From NCBI GenBank assembly GCA_018417955.1, contig JACTVC010000018.1, forward strand, positions 496,001-560,000: 64,000 nt of DNA. The letters are read 5' to 3'. Position 1 is the stretch's first letter. Each line of letters begins with the position of its first letter. The stretch comes from Laccaria trichodermophora. Its lineage: Eukaryota; Basidiomycota; Agaricomycetes; Agaricales; Hydnangiaceae. Of this stretch, positions 1 to 8,415 are shown one piece after another. Position numbers and translations under genes: made by a program. A model generated the notes under the pieces. That model saw only the letters and a program-made list of their open reading frames with translations. It searched no databases and was not told the DNA's origin.

Positions 1-301
1 AACCGGGCATGCATTTTCCCATGTAGTCCCAAAGGAAAGAATGGCGCCTGAATGTTTGTCACTAGCATCCATTGTTACGAAGATTTTGTGATCCGGTAAT
101 TTTGACAAGTCAATGGTTGTTAGGCATTCACGGCTTGTTACAATTGTTTTGATGACGATCTGTCCAGGGAGGAAAATTCTTTTTGGCGTCCTTCATGGTG
201 AGTTCCGTTAGAACGCCAGTATGTTCTGCAAGAGATGGCAGGAAGGCAGCCAGATAGCGGACCAGACCTAAGAAAGTGCGAACTTCAGTGGCGGATTTTG
301 G
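1..301 (-). pseudogene. End of reverse transcriptase and start of RNase H, gypsy element
   Basis: Directly after the inserted element the minus strand resumes with the connection-domain motif VRTFLGLVRYLAAFLP, continuing the frame that stops at 2219. Near 165-185 the frame shifts; the new frame reads IFVTMDASDKHSGAIL, which matches the first catalytic aspartate block of RNase H in Ty3/gypsy elements. The reading runs off the window edge. Confidence 0.8.
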
Positions 302-339
302 CAGTACTTTACCCTCCCCCATGAGTTCTGGCAGACTCC

Positions 340-540
340 GACGGACTCCCATAGAATGTCGGAATTCCATCCGGAGTCCGCCGGAATGGTAGGAATCTCA
401 AATTCCAGTGGATTCCACTGGATTCTGAATGGAATTCCAATGGATTCTGCTGGATTCTGAATGGAATTCCAATGGATTCTGCTGGATTCTGAACGGAGTT
501 CCAATGATTCTGCCAGAATCTGAATGGAATTCCAGAAGAC
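340..540. repeat. Left subterminal palindromic repeats of element 1
   Basis: Repeated units of the type GGAATTCCAATGGATTCTGC recur about every 30-50 bp. GGAATTCC is its own reverse complement, so the block can fold or pair on either strand. Such subterminal repeats often bind transposase in hAT elements; that role is inferred here. Confidence 0.8.
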
Positions 541-719
541 TGATTAGTGCTGATCAGAACTGAGGTAGAGGTCAGGTGACTTGAGCTGTATTTATTGAAG
601 TCAGAAATTCAAACCTCCTTATAAAATTCACAAATTCACAAGTGATTTAGATCAAATAATGATGTATTTCAATTATAATACAAAATATATTTAACTACAT
701 ACAGTGTATACTAGAGAGG

Positions 720-1170
720 GAGGGGATGGGCAAGGAAGGGGCAGGAAATGAGGAGGGAAGGGGGAAGGGAAAAGGGAAAAGGAAGAGGGGGGAAGGGAAA
801 AGGGAAAAGGAAGGGGGGGGGAAGAGAAAAGGGAAAAAGAAGGGGGGAAGGGAAAAGGGAAAAAGAAGGGGGAAGGGAAAAGGGAAAAGGAAGGGGGGAA
901 GGGAAAAGGGAAAAGGAAGGGGGGAAGGGAAAAGAGAAAAGGAAGGGGGGAAGGGAAAAGGGAAAAGGAAGGGGGGAAGGGAAAAGGGAAAAGGAAGGGG
1001 GGGGGCACAAGAAATAGGGGATTGACAAGGGAAGGGGGAGGGAAAAGGGAAGGGAGAGGGAAGAGGGAGGGGACAGGGAAGGGGGAGGACAAAGGAAGGG
1101 GGAGGGAAAAGGAAAGGGGAGGGAATAGGAAGGAGGAGGGAATAGGAAGGGGGGAGGGAATAGGAAGGGG
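720..1170 (+). repeat. Purine-rich tandem array in element 1
   Basis: An almost pure A/G strand made of AAGGGAAAAGGGAAAAGGAAG units of about 26-28 bp, more regular on the left than on the right. Long polypurine-polypyrimidine tracts can form triplexes. Low-complexity reading frames on both strands here are not genes. Confidence 0.9.
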
Positions 1171-1645
1171 GCTCGTTGTCGTCCGTTGACGTGTCGCTGT
1201 TGTCCTCGTCGTCGTCCATTGACATGCGGCCGTCTCGTTGTCGCTGACGTGTCGTCTGTCGACGTGTTGTGTCGTCATCGTCGTCCGTTGATGTGTCGTC
1301 CTCGTCCTCATCCGTTGACGTGTCATCCTCGTCGTCGCTGACGTGTCGTGCGTGGTCGTCGTGTGTTGATGTGACGTGTCGTCGTCCTGCGTTGACGTGT
1401 CGTCCATCGTCGTCGTTGTGCGTTGACGTGTCGTCGTCCTCGTCGTGCGTTGACATGTCATCGTCCTCATCGTGCGTTGACGTGTCGTCGTCTGTCATCA
1501 TGTGGCTGGCCTCGTCGTCGCTGACGTGTCATCGTCCGTCGTCGTCGTCGTGTCGTCGTCCATCGTCGTTGTCCGCTGGCGTGGGCGTGATTCGAGGTGA
1601 CGGCGCTGGTCGCGGCGACGGTGGTGGTGGTTGTGGTTGTGGTTG
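1170..1645 (+). repeat. GTCGTC-rich array in element 1
   Basis: Degenerate units around CGTCGTCCGTTGACGTGTCG repeat irregularly for about 475 bp. TGACGT motifs (CRE/ATF-like half palindromes) recur many times. A matching array with the same motif lies at 6940-7490 inside element 2, at the same relative place. Confidence 0.85.
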
Positions 1646-1789
1646 ACAGCAAAACAGAGATGCTGATGGTGACATTGGCAAACGCCGTGACTCGTTTAGG
1701 AAGGTGGGCGTGAGGGTGGGTTATATAGAATAAATGTTTGTAGAATTTTAACGGCCGTATGGTGTAATGGAAATATTGCTGCGTAGAGT

Positions 1790-1888
1790 TTTAACGGCCA
1801 TATGGTGTAGTGGAACTATTGCTGCTTGGACTTCACGTGACATTTCCCGAGGCTAGAGTTCAATCCTTATGCATCCACTTTTTTTTTT
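1790..1888 (+). ncRNA. tRNA-like sequence with pol III A and B boxes inside element 1
   Basis: An A-box match TGGTGTAGTGG (1803-1813) is followed by a B-box match GAGTTCAATCC (1856-1866) and then ten T residues (1879-1888), the form of a pol III terminator. The 5' half resembles tRNA-Glu-type genes. The anticodon arm is irregular, the A-to-B spacing is about ten bases too long, and the acceptor stem pairs poorly, so it is more likely a tRNA-derived remnant or SINE-like head than a working tRNA. The 5' half is duplicated just upstream, 43 bp away, with a second A-box-like TGGTGTAATGG at 1760-1770. Confidence 0.5.
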
Positions 1889-1914
1889 ATATATATTATA
1901 ATAACAACAACAAA

Positions 1915-2185
1915 TATTGGAATTCATTGGAATCTCTCGGAATCTGTTGGAATTTGACTGGAATATACTTTCCATTGGAATTCCATGGAATCTGGTTGGA
2001 ATTCCAATGGATTCCAATGGAAACTGTTCCGGGAGGCTCCCGGATTCTGACCATTTCCACTGGATTCTGTCAGATTCCATTGGAATTTCTGTGGAATTGG
2101 AAACCAGAATGGCTGAGGCTCCAGCCAACTAGTTTCCATCGGAATTCCATGGAATTCCGACATTCCACTTGGAATCCGCTGGAAT
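1915..2185. repeat. Right subterminal palindromic repeats of element 1
   Basis: A dense block of GGAATTCCA, TTGGAATTCCATGGAATC and related units, overlapping palindromes built from TGGAATTCCA and CCATGG. It mirrors the block at 340-540 and ends at the right terminal inverted repeat. Confidence 0.8.
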
Positions 2186-2218
2186 CCGCCAGAACTCATG
2201 GGGGATGGTAAAGACCTC

Positions 2219-4896
2219 GATTTTGGGCATGGCCATTCTACAATGCAATCAGCCTTTTTAGTGTCTGCCTTGATGCCACGAGCACTGATGTGGTGGCCAA
2301 GAAAATCAATCTCCAAGCAAAACAGGTGTGTTTTGTCAGGGTTCACGTACAAGCGTGCATCCCGTAGTGCACGGAGTATTGTGGAGACATTTTGTTCGTG
2401 TTCCTCAATGTTATTGGACCAGATCACAATGTCATCTAAATAAATATGACAGATTTTTCCAATAAAAGGTCGGAGCACCAACGTAATGCGTCATTGATGA
2501 ATAGCTGGTGCATTTTTCAAACCCATAGGCATAACTAACCACTTGTAGAGGCCAAGTGGAGTTGTGACCGCTGTTAAGGGAATATGATCTGGGTGCATGC
2601 AAGTCTGGAAAAAACTATTGGTCATGTCGATAGTTGCCCAGATTTTTCCTTTTGCACAATCACTCAATATATTGTCGATTCGGGGAAGTGGGTGACTGTC
2701 AGTAACTGTATTTTCATTGAGTTGTTGGTAGTCGTTTACCCACCTTGGTAATACATTGGGGTTTGCTTTGGGAACTATGAACACGGGTGATGCGCATGGA
2801 GATGAGGAGGGACAGATGCGGCCTGCATCTAAATGTTGTTGTATCAGAATTTGCCACGCTTCTTTGTACTTCCGGGGGGAAGGATACGAGCGCGTTTTTA
2901 TGGTTTTCTCTGCATTTTTGAGGTGAATTTCCGCCACAATATTTGTGGGAAGTTCGTCAATATGGGGGATTGGTTCAAAAATCTCTGCAAATTCTGATTT
3001 GATTTGTTTCTCAGTTTTTCGAAGTGCTTCTTCATTTGCAAGAATTTCCAGACGCGTTCGAATAGCGCCAGCGACATTGAAGGGTTCAACAGTTTCGGGT
3101 TTGAATTTCCCTGATTTTTGATGGTCGTGACATATTAGCAGTAGTTCTGCTAATACTAGTTTTTTATCTGCTTTTGTGTTCTTAATCTGTTCACGCAAGC
3201 ATGGTTTTGGAGGCGGTGGTGGAAAACAAGGAGGTGGGTTCAAAAGGTCATAATTTGTTTTTTTATCTATGCATGTATGATCAGCATGGTCTGTTACAAT
3301 ACTGTTATGCTGCAGAAAGGGGAGTCTGAGGATTACAGGAGCACATAAACCAGGAGCAAGAATGGCCTTTGTTTTTCTAGAGGTCCATTGAGAGTCTAAA
3401 GAAGTAAACGAGAGTTTTATGTATTTGGAGAGTTGTGTTCTAATTTTTGTATCAGAATCTTTCAATGCGACATCGACGACTTCGGGTTCACGGAGATGAT
3501 AAACTTTCAAACTGAGTCTTGCAGCAAGTTCGGGGTGGATGAGAACAAGGTGAGCCCCATTATCTATGAGGGCTTTTGTTTTCACTGGAAAATCGTCGAT
3601 TAGTCCATGAATCTGACAATCCCAGAAGAGATGTTTGATGTGCAAGGGCGCACTCACATCACGACAAGAGATATCCGCGTTCTCAGTTGAGTCCAAGGAG
3701 TATGCGCCAGGGAACTTCAGTAAAACGGCGGCTGCGGCGGAGACTTCATCGTCGCTGGAGTTGACGGCGGTGATGGTTGCGGAAACAGCCTTCGCGCTGG
3801 TCTTTTGGGTTGCCTTCCCTTTCTTTGCGGTGAGGGCGTCAGATAGGGTGAGGGTTTTGTAACCTTTTGCTGATGGGAAACCCGATGGACAGTTGTAGGA
3901 GCGATGGTCCACGTAAAAATGTTGGCATTTTGTGCAACCATCATGCTCCTTGAGCAACGTACACTCACTGTCTGTTAGGGGAGCAAGGCGGTTGGAAGTG
4001 GAAGTGGAGGATGAGGATGAAGCGTTGTTATTACAACGGGAGGGGCCACAAGGTGCATTCACATTGATCGCCTGGCGTTTCGCTTGACGTTGTAAGGCGC
4101 CCTCGATGAGATCGAGTTGACATTTATTTTCGGTTGTCTGAGCTTCGTCAAGCAAACGTATGGTGGTGACCCAAGTCTTGAAAACCTTGTCATTGCGTGC
4201 GTCACTGTGCTTCACCTTCTCTTTGAGTTCATTGTCCAAGTGCGCTTCCAAATGGTTGTGAAGGGCGGTGTCATCAAAGGTGGAAGGGGTGCCACACAAC
4301 AGGCAGTTGAGGCTTAGAAGTTGCTGTGACCAGTTCCAAAATGATTTGTGAGAGGAAGCGAGGGTGGAAGTGAGAATCTGGTTCCTGATCTGGTCCTCCC
4401 AGTCATTTTGCAGATAGTTCTCGCGAAGTTCTTTGATGAAGGCGTTGAAGGCAAGGGATGTGATGCGCGCACGGTCCGTGGTTATCCAATCACATATACG
4501 AATGTCTTTGATCCCTGGGAGAATAAGGGAGACTTGCTTGTCGGCAGGGACCGACTTCGCGACAAAGAAATCTTGGGCGGCGTTCTCGAAGTCCATAGCA
4601 ACAGCAGGCGTTAAGTTGCCAGCTGTTAAGACGGGAGCTTTGCCGCTTGTGGGTTCAACAGTAGCAAGGGTAGACATGGGAAGAGTGTTTGGATTGGGGT
4701 GTTTTGGTTGGATGTATGTGTGGTTATTGTCGTCAGAAGAGTCCGACGAAAGAATGAAGGGCGATGGAGAGCGAGAAGAAGTTGGTGCGGTTGGTTGATG
4801 GTTGTTATGGGAGTGGGAAACAGGTGTGAGGCCTTCCAAGATCGGTAACTGCTGGTTAAGAGCAGATGCGCGTGTAAAGCGAGGTAGTTCCAGCAT
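2219..4896 (-). pseudogene. Gag-protease-reverse transcriptase part of the gypsy polyprotein
   Basis: Translation from ATG 4896 shows a capsid-like helical region (about residues 90-270), then a CX2CX6HX4C zinc-knuckle variant (CTKCQHFYVDHRSYNC), a retropepsin-like motif ALIDNGAHLVLIHPEL with DNG where DSG or DTG is usual, and reverse transcriptase blocks FIVPKANPNVLPRWVNDY, TPLGLYKWLVMPMGLKNAP and the catalytic YLDD. A TGA at 2491-2493 interrupts the frame between the GLKNAP block and YLDD; the same frame continues on both sides. Arginine CGA would become TGA by one C-to-T change, the signature of 5-methylcytosine decay. The frame ends where the DNA transposon begins at 2218. In life the protein would form particles and copy element RNA into DNA. 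Confidence 0.85.
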
Positions 4897-5183
4897 TCCA
4901 GGTATGGTACACAGTGGTGATACAGCGAATAATGTACGTTGTGTCTGCAGGAGCGGTAAGGGTCGTTAGCCCTCCACTGGTAAGGATAATTGATGCATCA
5001 GGAACAACAAAGTTCGATGTGACACATACAGCAAGGGTGGTAAAGCGCGTGTATGCGCTGGTGAGGGCGATGCCTGAGAAGGTGGATATATGCGCGTTTG
5101 TACACACCGGTGAGCAGAAATCGGCGTGTTCTTTCGACAAAATGGCTAATAGCCACCAAGGACGTCAGAAACTATGACTGAGG
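4897..5183 (-). other. Retroelement leader between LTR and gag
   Basis: This stretch separates the LTR from the first Gag ATG at 4896. I see no standard primer-binding site beginning TGG directly after the TTACA end. A reading frame open over much of it runs into the gag start in another frame and is unlikely to be coding. Confidence 0.4.
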
Positions 5184-5438
5184 TGTAACTTCAAAAAAAG
5201 TGGAAAACTATCCCTTGAGAAGAGGGATAGAAAACACTCAGAGACTTAGGAATACTCACAGAAGTTAACCAGGTGTATGATTCTGAGAGTATCTAAGAGA
5301 GGGGAATACAGAATAAGGGGAGGAATAAGGAGGAGATGGTGGTTCGTTAGCAAGAGAGGTTGTGTGTGAGGAGATAGATGTAATGTAATGTAAAGCCATT
5401 GCCAAACAGTCATCATCAGTAGTAATCACGGGATTACA
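5184..5438 (-). repeat. Candidate LTR of the gypsy-like element
   Basis: On the minus strand the sequence starts with TGTAATCCCGTGATTAC at 5438 and ends in GAAGTTACA at 5184, giving a 255 bp unit with TGTAA/TTACA inverted ends, as expected for an LTR. The right boundary is supported because position 5439 onward matches the hAT-like repeat at 6392-6590. The left boundary is inferred from the TTACA end alone, since the partner LTR is outside the window. Confidence 0.6.
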
Positions 5439-5657
5439 TCCATGTGGAAAAAGATGGATTCCATCACCCAAACCATTCCATGGAGTCCATCCCCTATTCC
5501 ATGGAGTCCATCCCCCATTCCATGGAATCCATCCCCCATTCCATGGAATCCATCCCCCATTCCATGGAATCCATCCCCCATTCCATATGGAATCCATGGA
5601 TTTCCACCTATTCCATTTGGAATCCATATGGAATATATCGGGGAGTGTAAAGTACTG
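5439..5657 (-). mobile_element. Truncated hAT-like element 3 (one end only)
   Basis: Read on the minus strand from 5657 it begins CAGTACTTTACACTCCCC and then runs through CCATGGAATCC-type repeats, nearly identical to the first 200 bp of element 2 in inverted orientation. It stops at 5438 where the retroelement LTR starts, so the LTR element probably inserted into it; the other half should lie left of the window. The 8 bp that would be duplicated outside it are 5658-5665. Confidence 0.8.
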
Positions 5658-6391
5658 CGCCCATGCAGGACGAGTTAGTTGTGCCATAGGGGGATTGGGT
5701 TTTCCCCCCCATGCAGGACGAGTTAGTTGTGCCACAGGGGGTTTGGTAAGGTCAGAGGGCTGGTCCATGTTTCCAGGAGGGGGAACACTTTTCTCCACCA
5801 ATGCCAGTCGTGTTAGTTGGGCCATAGGGGCTGGAGCAGATGGCTGGCCTCAGTTGGTGGGAGGGGGAACGATGTTCCCTGAAGATGCAGCTTCCAATGA
5901 CAAAGTCTCAGCCACAGTGGAAGGAGGTGATGGATTGGGTAGGGGAGTGACTTTCTCCATAGTTGTGAGATGGTACATGACTGGTAGAGGGGTGGCGGAT
6001 GTTGTTACATTAGTGCAGGCCTTCTTGGTTTTCGGCAGATCCAAAGTGTCCCCTGCGTCTCTCTTCCCCACCAATTCCTTCTTGACCTGCACCTCCAATT
6101 CGATTTTGTCCCCCACTGATTCCTTCTTGACCTGAACCTCCAATTTGATTTCGTCTTGGTCGTCGTCATCACTATTCAGATCGGCATAACTTGCTTTGCC
6201 TTTGCCTTTGTGTGGGCGAGATGGCAGTCGTCGAGTGGCATTGCCTTGTGCAAATGCTTGATTGGACCAGGCAGTTAATGCTAATGCCTTGTGTTGGAGT
6301 TTCTGTCCCTTGAAATACAACTGCATTAAGCAAGCCTTCTTGCTGGTGTTTTCACAGCATCCATCACATGTTGACCAGCGTGAGTCGATAG
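5658..6391 (-). pseudogene. Middle fragment of an interrupted cysteine-rich gene
   Basis: A minus-strand frame runs from the element 2 junction to the element 3 junction with one in-frame stop near 5850. It starts with WSTCDGCCENTSKKAC, which joins in frame to the cysteine-rich segment at 7800-8046 when element 2 and one target copy are removed. It continues with a lysine-rich stretch holding two copies of the motif LEVQVKKE and ends in three imperfect copies of MAQLTRPAW. The cysteine spacing resembles zinc-binding clusters of unassigned agaricomycete proteins. Both ends are cut by transposons; function unknown. Confidence 0.65.
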
Positions 6392-7791
6392 CAGTACTTT
6401 ACACTCCCCAATATGTTCCATATGGATTCCAAATGGAATAGGTGGAAATCCATGGATGCCATATGGAATGGGGATGGATTCCATGGAATGGGGGATGGAT
6501 TCCATGGAATGGGGGATGGACTCCATGGAATAGGGGATGGACTCCATGGAATGGTTTGGGTGATGGAATCCATCTTTTTCCACATGGAATCCATGCTTTT
6601 TTAAACTACATTGCATACAATTTTCAGGGGAATTTATCATAAGTTCAAACTTAAAAGGTGTAGCTGATTTAATGTAACCATTCTTACTGAATAAAGATAA
6701 TTAAATGTATTGAATATAACTACATAATATCATATTACATAATATAATGCTACATTCAATACTCAAGGGAGGGGGAGTGGTGAAGGGGGGGGGATGGAGG
6801 GGGCAGTGATGAAAGGGGGAAGGGAGTGATGGAGGGGGGAGGGGTGAGAGTGCAAGGGGGGGCAGAGGGATGAGGGACATGGAGCTCACTCACCTGAGCT
6901 CAAGACCCTCATTCATGGGCAGTTGGCAACGTGGCCCTCCATCCGCGACGTCGTCCGTCGGCGCTCGTTCACATGTGTGGGCGCTCGTCTTCGTGGGCAG
7001 TGGCTCTTGCTTGTGGTGACATGGCCCATGTCGTGGTCGTCATGTCACGTTGCCATCTCACATTGTCGTCCCGCGTCATTGTTTGTTGTCGTGCTGCATC
7101 GTTGTGTGCTGTTGTGTCACATCATTGTGTCGCATCATCGTTTCATGTCGTTGTTTGTCGTCATGTTGCGTCGTTGTGTCACGTCGTTGTGTTGTGTCGT
7201 TGTGTCACGTCATTGTGTTGCGTCGTCGTGTTGCGTCGTCATTTCACGTCGTTGTGTGTCGTTGTCATGTCGTGGCACCTGCTTGGTGCCCCATCGTCTT
7301 GTTCTTGTGCATTGGCGCTCGTTTTTTGGTGACATGGCATTGCCGTGCCATTCTTGGTATGTAGTGGGATGTGCCAGGGTGGTCGTGGGTCATCGGCGAG
7401 GGTGGTGGGGTGTAGTCACAGGTGACGGCAGTGGTGCGGAGGTGATGGGCAGTGTCGTGGATGGTGGTGGTGGTGGTGGTTGAGTAATAGGTTGTGTTTG
7501 TTGTTGATAGCATCCAAATTGATCATTGACATTTGCCAATGTTTGGTTTTTTCCCACGAAATATCAAAAACTCGGAATATCCAATCAATTCCATTGGAAT
7601 CCATTGGAATCCACCTGGAATAGTCCATGGAATCCATGTGGAATATACCATTCCATGTCTATTCCATATGGAATCCATAGTGACTATGGAATGAGAAAAT
7701 AGCAGGGGACTCAGCTAAAAATCTTCCATGTGGAATCCATGGAATGGATGGTGGAATCCATATGGAAGAACTTGGGGAGTGTAAAGACCTT
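6392..7791. mobile_element. hAT-like non-autonomous DNA element 2 (1400 bp)
   Basis: Bounded by an exact 8-bp target duplication GTCGATAG (6384-6391 and 7792-7799). Left end CAGTACTTTACACTCCCC; right end read inward AAGGTCTTTACACTCCCC; both are followed by TTCCATATGGATTCC. The interior has the same order of modules as element 1: subterminal repeats (6411-6600, CCATGGAATCC type), AT-rich spacer (6600-6765), purine-rich run (6765-6880), GTCGT-rich array (6940-7490), a short motif around TTGACATTTGCCAA that resembles one at 1665-1685 in element 1, and a second subterminal block (7575-7765). No transposase frame is seen. Confidence 0.88.
6940..7490 (+). repeat. GTCGT-rich array in element 2
   Basis: Degenerate 15-20 bp units such as CGTCGTTGTGTCACGTCATTG repeat along about 550 bp. 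The resulting frames give Cys/Val/Ser-rich low-complexity peptides on the plus strand and are not taken as genes. It corresponds in position and motif to the array at 1170-1645. Confidence 0.8.
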
Positions 7792-8046
7792 GTCGATAGG
7801 AGGGGGAACACAGGAGATGCCCTTTTGTTGACAAACGATACACTGGTGATTGCAGTGTAATTCCTCCTGCTTGATGCACAGAGCACACTGTAGTTCATCT
7901 GTGGGACTTGGCTTCACGGGGATGACAATGGTCACTTTGCATTTGCGAGCAGAGGGTACATATGCATCTTCCTTGTCATCACTCCCTGTAATCCACCCAT
8001 CCTGCTTCCCACCTGGCATGGCAAAACTGTAGAATTTGCTCAACAA
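7792..8046 (-). pseudogene. 5' fragment of the cysteine-rich gene interrupted by element 2
   Basis: Translation on the minus strand gives a short basic and acidic leader (start perhaps ATGCCAGGTGGG near 8020), then CALCIKQEELHCNHQC and IVCQQKGISC, ending at the 8-bp target site of element 2. Together with the fragment at 5658-6391 it would give a cluster of at least eight cysteines plus two histidines, a likely zinc-binding region. I do not recognise a named family. Confidence 0.6.
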
Positions 8047-8395
8047 GTTTCGTGTGTTTCAAAAAATTCAGCATCAGAGCTGCTACAGGATGATGCCATG
8101 GAACAAGATATGAATGTTGGCGACGAGGTTTGATGAGCGTGATGTAGGACAAAAAGACATGGAATGCAATCTTTGGAAAGGTACCACAAAGGTCATTCAT
8201 CATGTGATCATGAATAACCTCCAGTGTTCCTCCATTCACACCATGCAATGGAGATATAACATATATACTAGATATTATGACTGATCTTACCATGGAAAGC
8301 CTTTTGTTGAATGGTGCATCCATTTTTTTTTGGTTTTCAGTATGTTTATTGGTGATGTGACCTAATATACATTCTTTCAGATGTTCCTTCATCAC
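8047..8395 (-). other. Open minus-strand frame of unknown status
   Basis: A frame stays open for about 138 residues from 8395 to 7979 and overlaps the start of the cysteine-rich fragment in another frame. It has no motif I recognise and could be an upstream exon or chance. A plausible plus-strand splice acceptor (CATTCTTTCAG, ending about 8369) lies here ahead of the gene at 8416. Confidence 0.25.
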
Positions 8396-8415
8396 TTGAT
8401 CCCACTGACACGATC

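Larger units (their letters stand above)
302..2218. mobile_element. hAT-like non-autonomous DNA element 1 (1917 bp)
   Basis: The element is bounded by an exact 8-bp target duplication GATTTTGG (294-301 and 2219-2226). Its ends are imperfect inverted repeats of about 33 bp: CAGTACTTTACCCTCCCCC on the left and, read inward from the right, GAGGTCTTTACCATCCCCC, both followed by ATGAGTTCTGGC. Eight-bp duplications and a CAG terminus fit the hAT superfamily. No transposase frame is present. Inside, in order: palindrome-rich GGAATTCC subterminal repeats, an AT-rich stretch, a purine-rich array, a GTCGTC-rich array, a tRNA-like segment, and a second subterminal block. Removing it restores the retroelement reading frame across the CCAAAATC site. 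Confidence 0.88.
1..5438 (-). mobile_element. Ty3/gypsy-like LTR retrotransposon, incomplete at window edge
   Basis: The minus strand reads, from right to left, a candidate LTR (5184-5438), a leader, then Gag, protease, reverse transcriptase and the start of RNase H, in the usual Ty3/gypsy order. The rest of RNase H, the integrase and the second LTR lie beyond position 1. The copy is dead: one in-frame TGA in the reverse transcriptase, a frameshift before RNase H, and a 1.9 kb DNA transposon inserted at 302-2218. It appears to have inserted into an older hAT-like element, whose remnant starts at 5439 directly beside the LTR. Clade within Ty3/gypsy cannot be assigned without the integrase. Confidence 0.88.

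Noticed and set aside
726..1170. Open frames of 80-260 residues on both strands through the purine-rich array of element 1
   Set aside because: They encode only Gly/Lys/Glu or Pro/Phe/Leu low-complexity strings created by the repeat and are open on several frames at once.
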